This document shows, piece by piece, positions 13,615 through 15,876 of a stretch of 15,876 nt of DNA (within the stretch, counting starts at the first letter, position 1; each line of letters begins with the position of its first letter). Under the pieces are notes generated by a model. It was not told the DNA's origin and searched no databases. It saw only the letters and a program-made list of their open reading frames with translations. A program made the translations under genes and the position numbers. The DNA is from Candidatus Bathyarchaeota archaeon (lineage in GTDB: Archaea > Thermoproteota > Bathyarchaeia > Bathyarchaeales > Bathyarchaeaceae), in NCBI GenBank assembly GCA_023136395.1, contig JAGLRI010000010.1:1-15876 (forward strand). Direction: 5' to 3'.

Positions 13615-14325
13615 TTGGCCTTAAATATTAATGCTGACGTAAGAGGGCGTTTCCCAGAGCTACAGGTTCTGACATTTCTCGTTAAAGGTGTAATGGTCAA
13701 GCGACGGAGCACTGAATTACAAAAGCTATGTGATGAAATAGTGAAGCAGGTGAAGAAAAAATACGACTTAGAGTCGCTTAAAGATCTACCCACCTTCAAG
13801 GCTTATAGGAACTTCTTCTGGAGGGTGGGCATTGACCCAACTAAGAATAGACCCGCTGCTGAGGCACTAGTCAGGAGGGTTTTAAGAGGAAGATCCATCC
13901 CTCAAATCAATTCCTTTGTTGACGCCTACAATTTAGCCTCCATAAAAACCGAAATTGCCTTTGCAGCGTTTGATGCTCACAAACTAAAGGGTGCTTTAGT
14001 TATGCGGTTAGCGAAGAGAGGTGAGTTTTTTCTAGGAATTGGTATGCAAAAGCCATTTGAACTTGATGGTGGTGAGGTAGTTATCTCTGATGCTGAGAAG
14101 CTGTTAGCCATCTATCCACATAGAGACGCTGATCAAGCTAAAATTACTGATGGCACTAAAACTGCTCTGATGCTAGTCTGCGGGGTTCCTGATATTGGGG
14201 AGGAAACGCTTCTAAATGCTGCACAGTTAGTAATTAATTATGTTACTAGATTCTGTAATGGGGAAGTGGTTTTTGATTCTCATTCAGAAAATAACAACGT
14301 GGTAAAGAGTGAAGTGTATGTATGA
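13615..14325 (+). CDS. B3/B4 tRNA-binding-domain protein
   Basis: This 236-residue protein is related to the B3/B4 domain of the phenylalanyl-tRNA synthetase beta subunit, the domain that hydrolyses mischarged tRNA. A free-standing version may edit or sense tRNA or amino acids, but its role is not established. Typical blocks are an N-terminal beta region with RFPELQVLTFLVKGV, then FFWRVGIDPTKNRPAAEALVRR, NSFVDAYNLAS, and a late YPHRDADQAKIT. I start at TTG 13615, nine nt after GGAGG (13601-13605); the upstream TTG 13588 would contain the ribosome site in its coding sequence. Its last 8 nt overlap the prepilin peptidase start, so the two are cotranslated. Confidence 0.85.
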   Translation: MALNINADVRGRFPELQVLTFLVKGVMVKRRSTELQKLCDEIVKQVKKKYDLESLKDLPTFKAYRNFFWRVGIDPTKNRPAAEALVRRVLRGRSIPQINSFVDAYNLASIKTEIAFAAFDAHKLKGALVMRLAKRGEFFLGIGMQKPFELDGGEVVISDAEKLLAIYPHRDADQAKITDGTKTALMLVCGVPDIGEETLLNAAQLVINYVTRFCNGEVVFDSHSENNNVVKSEVYV

Positions 14326-15112
14326 ATGGTTGGAAGCTGTCAAAATTGGCTTATGTTTAATTTTTCTTTCTTACGCATCTTGGGAAGATTACAAAACTCG
14401 GGAAATATCAAACAAAGTTTGGATTTTATTTGCGCCTTTGGGGTTCACCTTCACTCTTTTCCAAATTTTATTAACTCAACAAAGTTTTCTTTTTAGAACT
14501 TTAGGCATATCTTTTTTAGTAGTCTCTGGAATCTCAGTGGCTTTGTTTTATTTGGGTTTCTTTGGTGGTGCTGACGCTAAGGCTTTTATCTGCTTGTCCA
14601 TAACTTTGCCTTTCGGTCCCATTTTGTTCAAACCCACTTTGAAATTTATCTCAAACCTTTTTTCATTGTCAATCTTTGAAAATGCAGTTTTAGTCTCAGC
14701 ACTAACAGCTGTAGGCATAGTTATCTATAACATTTCATGGCGTATTAAAACTGGAGAAAGATTATTTGAGGGACTTAACCGAGAATCGTCTTGGAAAAAA
14801 TTCATCGCATTAATAACAGGCTACAAGGTTGAACTTTCAAAAATCAAGAAAAACTTACACATAGTTCCCTTAGAAGAGCTTTCAACAGGAGAAGACGGAA
14901 AGGTCACACGGCATCTAAAAGTGTTTGTACAGGCATATGAAGATAACGAAGAAAGGATTGCCCGCATCAACAAGTTTTCTGAAATTCTGGATGTTAAAAT
15001 TTGGGTCACACCCAACCTTCCTTTTATAATCTTTATAACAATCGGTCTTCTTTTAACTTTGCTTCTGGGAGACATCATTCTTTGGATAGCAACTCTGCTG
15101 ATTAATTTTTAA
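14318..15112 (+). CDS. archaeal prepilin/preflagellin peptidase (A24 family)
   Basis: This membrane aspartic peptidase removes class III signal peptides from pilins or archaellins. The catalytic pair is Asp24 (SYASWEDYKTREI) and Asp86 in GGADAKA, the GxGD-type site. There are about four to five hydrophobic segments in the first 150 residues, a soluble stretch at about 155-225, and a final membrane segment introduced by KIWVTPNLPFIIF, as in the Arc_PepC_II C-terminal region of FlaK/PibD-type enzymes. At 264 residues it is a little longer than FlaK. ATG 14318 is chosen: GTGA (14309-14312) is five nt upstream and includes the earlier GTG. It overlaps the B3/B4 gene by 8 nt. The pilin 244 nt downstream is its likely substrate. 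Confidence 0.9.
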   Translation: MYEWLEAVKIGLCLIFLSYASWEDYKTREISNKVWILFAPLGFTFTLFQILLTQQSFLFRTLGISFLVVSGISVALFYLGFFGGADAKAFICLSITLPFGPILFKPTLKFISNLFSLSIFENAVLVSALTAVGIVIYNISWRIKTGERLFEGLNRESSWKKFIALITGYKVELSKIKKNLHIVPLEELSTGEDGKVTRHLKVFVQAYEDNEERIARINKFSEILDVKIWVTPNLPFIIFITIGLLLTLLLGDIILWIATLLINF

Positions 15113-15160
15113 AATAAGAGTTTTTATAATTGCTACCAAAATCTCGTTATTTTATTTTAA
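15113..15160 (+). terminator. possible terminator after the peptidase gene
   Basis: AATAA-GAG at 15113-15120 can pair with CTC-(G)-TTATT about 28 nt on, followed by TTTATTTT. This is a weak hairpin with a T-rich end just past the stop codon. Confidence 0.25.
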
Positions 15161-15235
15161 AAAAGGGTTTTCAATACATCTTTTCTTCCTTCATGTTAAG
15201 GTTTTAGAATCAAAGATTCAAGAATTGTAAAAAAC

Positions 15236-15282
15236 TACGTATTCCAGCAACTTAAACATTGTATTCAGATTTGAAATACGTA
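15236..15282. promoter_or_regulatory. paired TACGTAT motif upstream of the pilin, candidate operator
   Basis: TACGTATT (15236-15243) and its complement AATACGTA (15275-15282) form an 8-bp inverted repeat. Each copy contains the palindrome TACGTA, and the two palindromes are 41 bp apart, close to four helical turns. Both are followed by CC (TACGTATTCC and TACGTATCC). They lie 32-78 nt upstream of the predicted TATA box, fitting an activator or a looping repressor for the pilin. Confidence 0.4.
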
Positions 15283-15313
15283 TCCTAAAGACAGAGAACC
15301 CCTTCATAACCGA

Positions 15314-15322
15314 TTTATCTAT
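15314..15322 (+). promoter_or_regulatory. TATA box for the pilin gene
   Basis: TTTATCTAT, centred at 15318, predicts a start near 15343. That leaves a leader of about 13 nt carrying AAGGTGA before TTG 15356. Confidence 0.4.
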
Positions 15323-15355
15323 AGAACGCTGAAAGACGGGAATAAGGTGAAAGAA

Positions 15356-15814
15356 TTGATGAAAAGAAAGACACACCTATTGAGAGCCAAAAGAGGTGTA
15401 AGCCCAGTTATATCCACAGTAATTCTTGTCGCTGTAGCTATCACCGTAGCCGTTGCTGTATCATATTGGATGGGAGGAATTGCAGGTCAATACACAAGGT
15501 TTGAGAAGCTAGAGATCGACAACGCTTATGCAGTTAGGGATACCGTTCTTGGACAGTGGAACGTAACAATGAGTGTAAGAAATACTGGTTCTACAGACTC
15601 AACCATTAGTGCTGTTTATATAAACGGTAAGCCTGGAACGGAATATGCTGTTGAGATAACTGATGACGCAACTGATGTAACGGTTGCAAGTGGTGCTATC
15701 GTAACAGTTCACGTTTACATTGATACAAGCCTATTCGAAGCTGCGCCAACAGTTGAGATAAAGCTTCATACTGCTGCTGGCTTAGACTATCCTCAAATGG
15801 TCACTTTGTCATAA
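15356..15814 (+). CDS. archaeal type IV pilin / archaellin-like protein (DUF1628 N-terminus)
   Basis: This is a 152-residue secreted pilin with a class III signal peptide. The basic leader (MMKRKTHLLRAKRG) ends at Gly14, with peptidase cleavage expected before Val15. The mature protein begins VSPVISTVILVAVAITVAVA, the hydrophobic helix (about 18-38) that forms the pilus core. The rest is Thr/Val-rich beta sequence (WNVTMSVRNTGSTDSTISAV), typical of Arch_pilin proteins. The start is TTG 15356, five nt after GGTGA (15346-15350); ATG 15359 is the alternative, and the earlier GTG 15347 lies inside the ribosome site. It is a single gene with its own promoter and terminator, next to the matching peptidase. 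An archaellin role is less likely because no fla/arl genes are adjacent. Confidence 0.9.
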   Translation: MMKRKTHLLRAKRGVSPVISTVILVAVAITVAVAVSYWMGGIAGQYTRFEKLEIDNAYAVRDTVLGQWNVTMSVRNTGSTDSTISAVYINGKPGTEYAVEITDDATDVTVASGAIVTVHVYIDTSLFEAAPTVEIKLHTAAGLDYPQMVTLS

Positions 15815-15817
15815 ACA

Positions 15818-15833
15818 CCCCCCTTTTTTTATC
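15818..15833 (+). terminator. T-tract terminator of the pilin gene
   Basis: CCCCCC followed by eight T begins a few nt after the pilin stop. This is a strong archaeal T-tract without a hairpin. Confidence 0.65.
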
Positions 15834-15845
15834 TCGGAGAATTAA

Positions 15846-15876
15846 ATGTGCGATTTTTCAATTTTCGTAAAGGCAT
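15846..15876 (+). CDS. possible start of another ORF, cut by the window end
   Basis: ATG 15846 begins an open frame, MCDFSIFVKA, that runs off the end. GGAG at 15836-15839 is six nt upstream, a spacing like that of the other genes here. Too little is present to identify it. Transcription would have to pass the pilin terminator or start afresh. Confidence 0.3.
   Translation, partial: MCDFSIFVKA

Noticed and set aside
15207..15219. GAATC-AAA-GATTC hairpin upstream of the pilin
   Set aside because: A five-bp arm in AT-rich DNA is expected by chance, and it is not placed at a promoter or terminator.
1..15876. CRISPR arrays, insertion sequences, prophage or defence cassette
   Set aside because: No regularly spaced repeats, transposase, integrase or phage genes are seen on either strand.

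Overview
The window is ordinary-looking chromosome from an AT-rich archaeon. The archaeal markers are deoxyhypusine synthase, a class III signal-peptide pilin with a PibD/FlaK-type peptidase, a two-subunit 2-oxoacid:ferredoxin oxidoreductase, TATA boxes about 25 nt before transcription starts, T-rich terminators, and Shine-Dalgarno motifs of the GGAGG/GGTGA type. A CooC-like nickel ATPase and the ferredoxin-linked oxidoreductase point to an anaerobe that probably carries CO dehydrogenase/acetyl-CoA synthase. A Bathyarchaeia-like member of the Thermoproteota fits, but this assignment is inference.

Layout. 1-59: 3' part of a CAU-anticodon tRNA. 187-2788: korA-korB pair. 2839-3018: small Cys-rich ORF, probably leaderless. 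3053-3249 (-): decayed coding-like stretch. 3280-4487: MFS transporter broken by one frameshift. 4508-7763, all minus strand: tautomerase, lysine-6-dehydrogenase-like protein, two-helix membrane protein, DUF362 protein and a TIGR00725/LOG-fold protein. 7885-8022 (-): orphan coding-like fragment. 8019-8453 (-): Nudix hydrolase, divergent from an amidohydrolase at 8705-9802. 9857-12399, minus strand: deoxyhypusine synthase, CooC-like ATPase and an HExxH protein. 12506-13486: radical SAM protein, divergent from the HExxH gene. 13615-15112: B3/B4-domain protein overlapping a prepilin peptidase. 15356-15811: the pilin, then a T-tract terminator and a possible new ORF running off the end.

How the genes work together. 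korAB makes acyl-CoA and reduced ferredoxin. CooC would serve nickel loading of a CODH/ACS encoded elsewhere. Deoxyhypusine synthase modifies aIF5A. The peptidase and pilin form a processing-and-substrate pair, and a paired TACGTAT motif upstream of the pilin may control it. Most other genes are single transcription units with their own promoters.

No mobile element, CRISPR array or clearly new defence or biosynthetic system is visible. The best leads are the small Cys-rich ORF, the operator-like inverted repeats before the Nudix, amidohydrolase, HExxH and pilin genes, the non-canonical HExxHxxGH protein, and a recurrent GGTGA-5 nt-TTG start arrangement that moves several gene starts inward.
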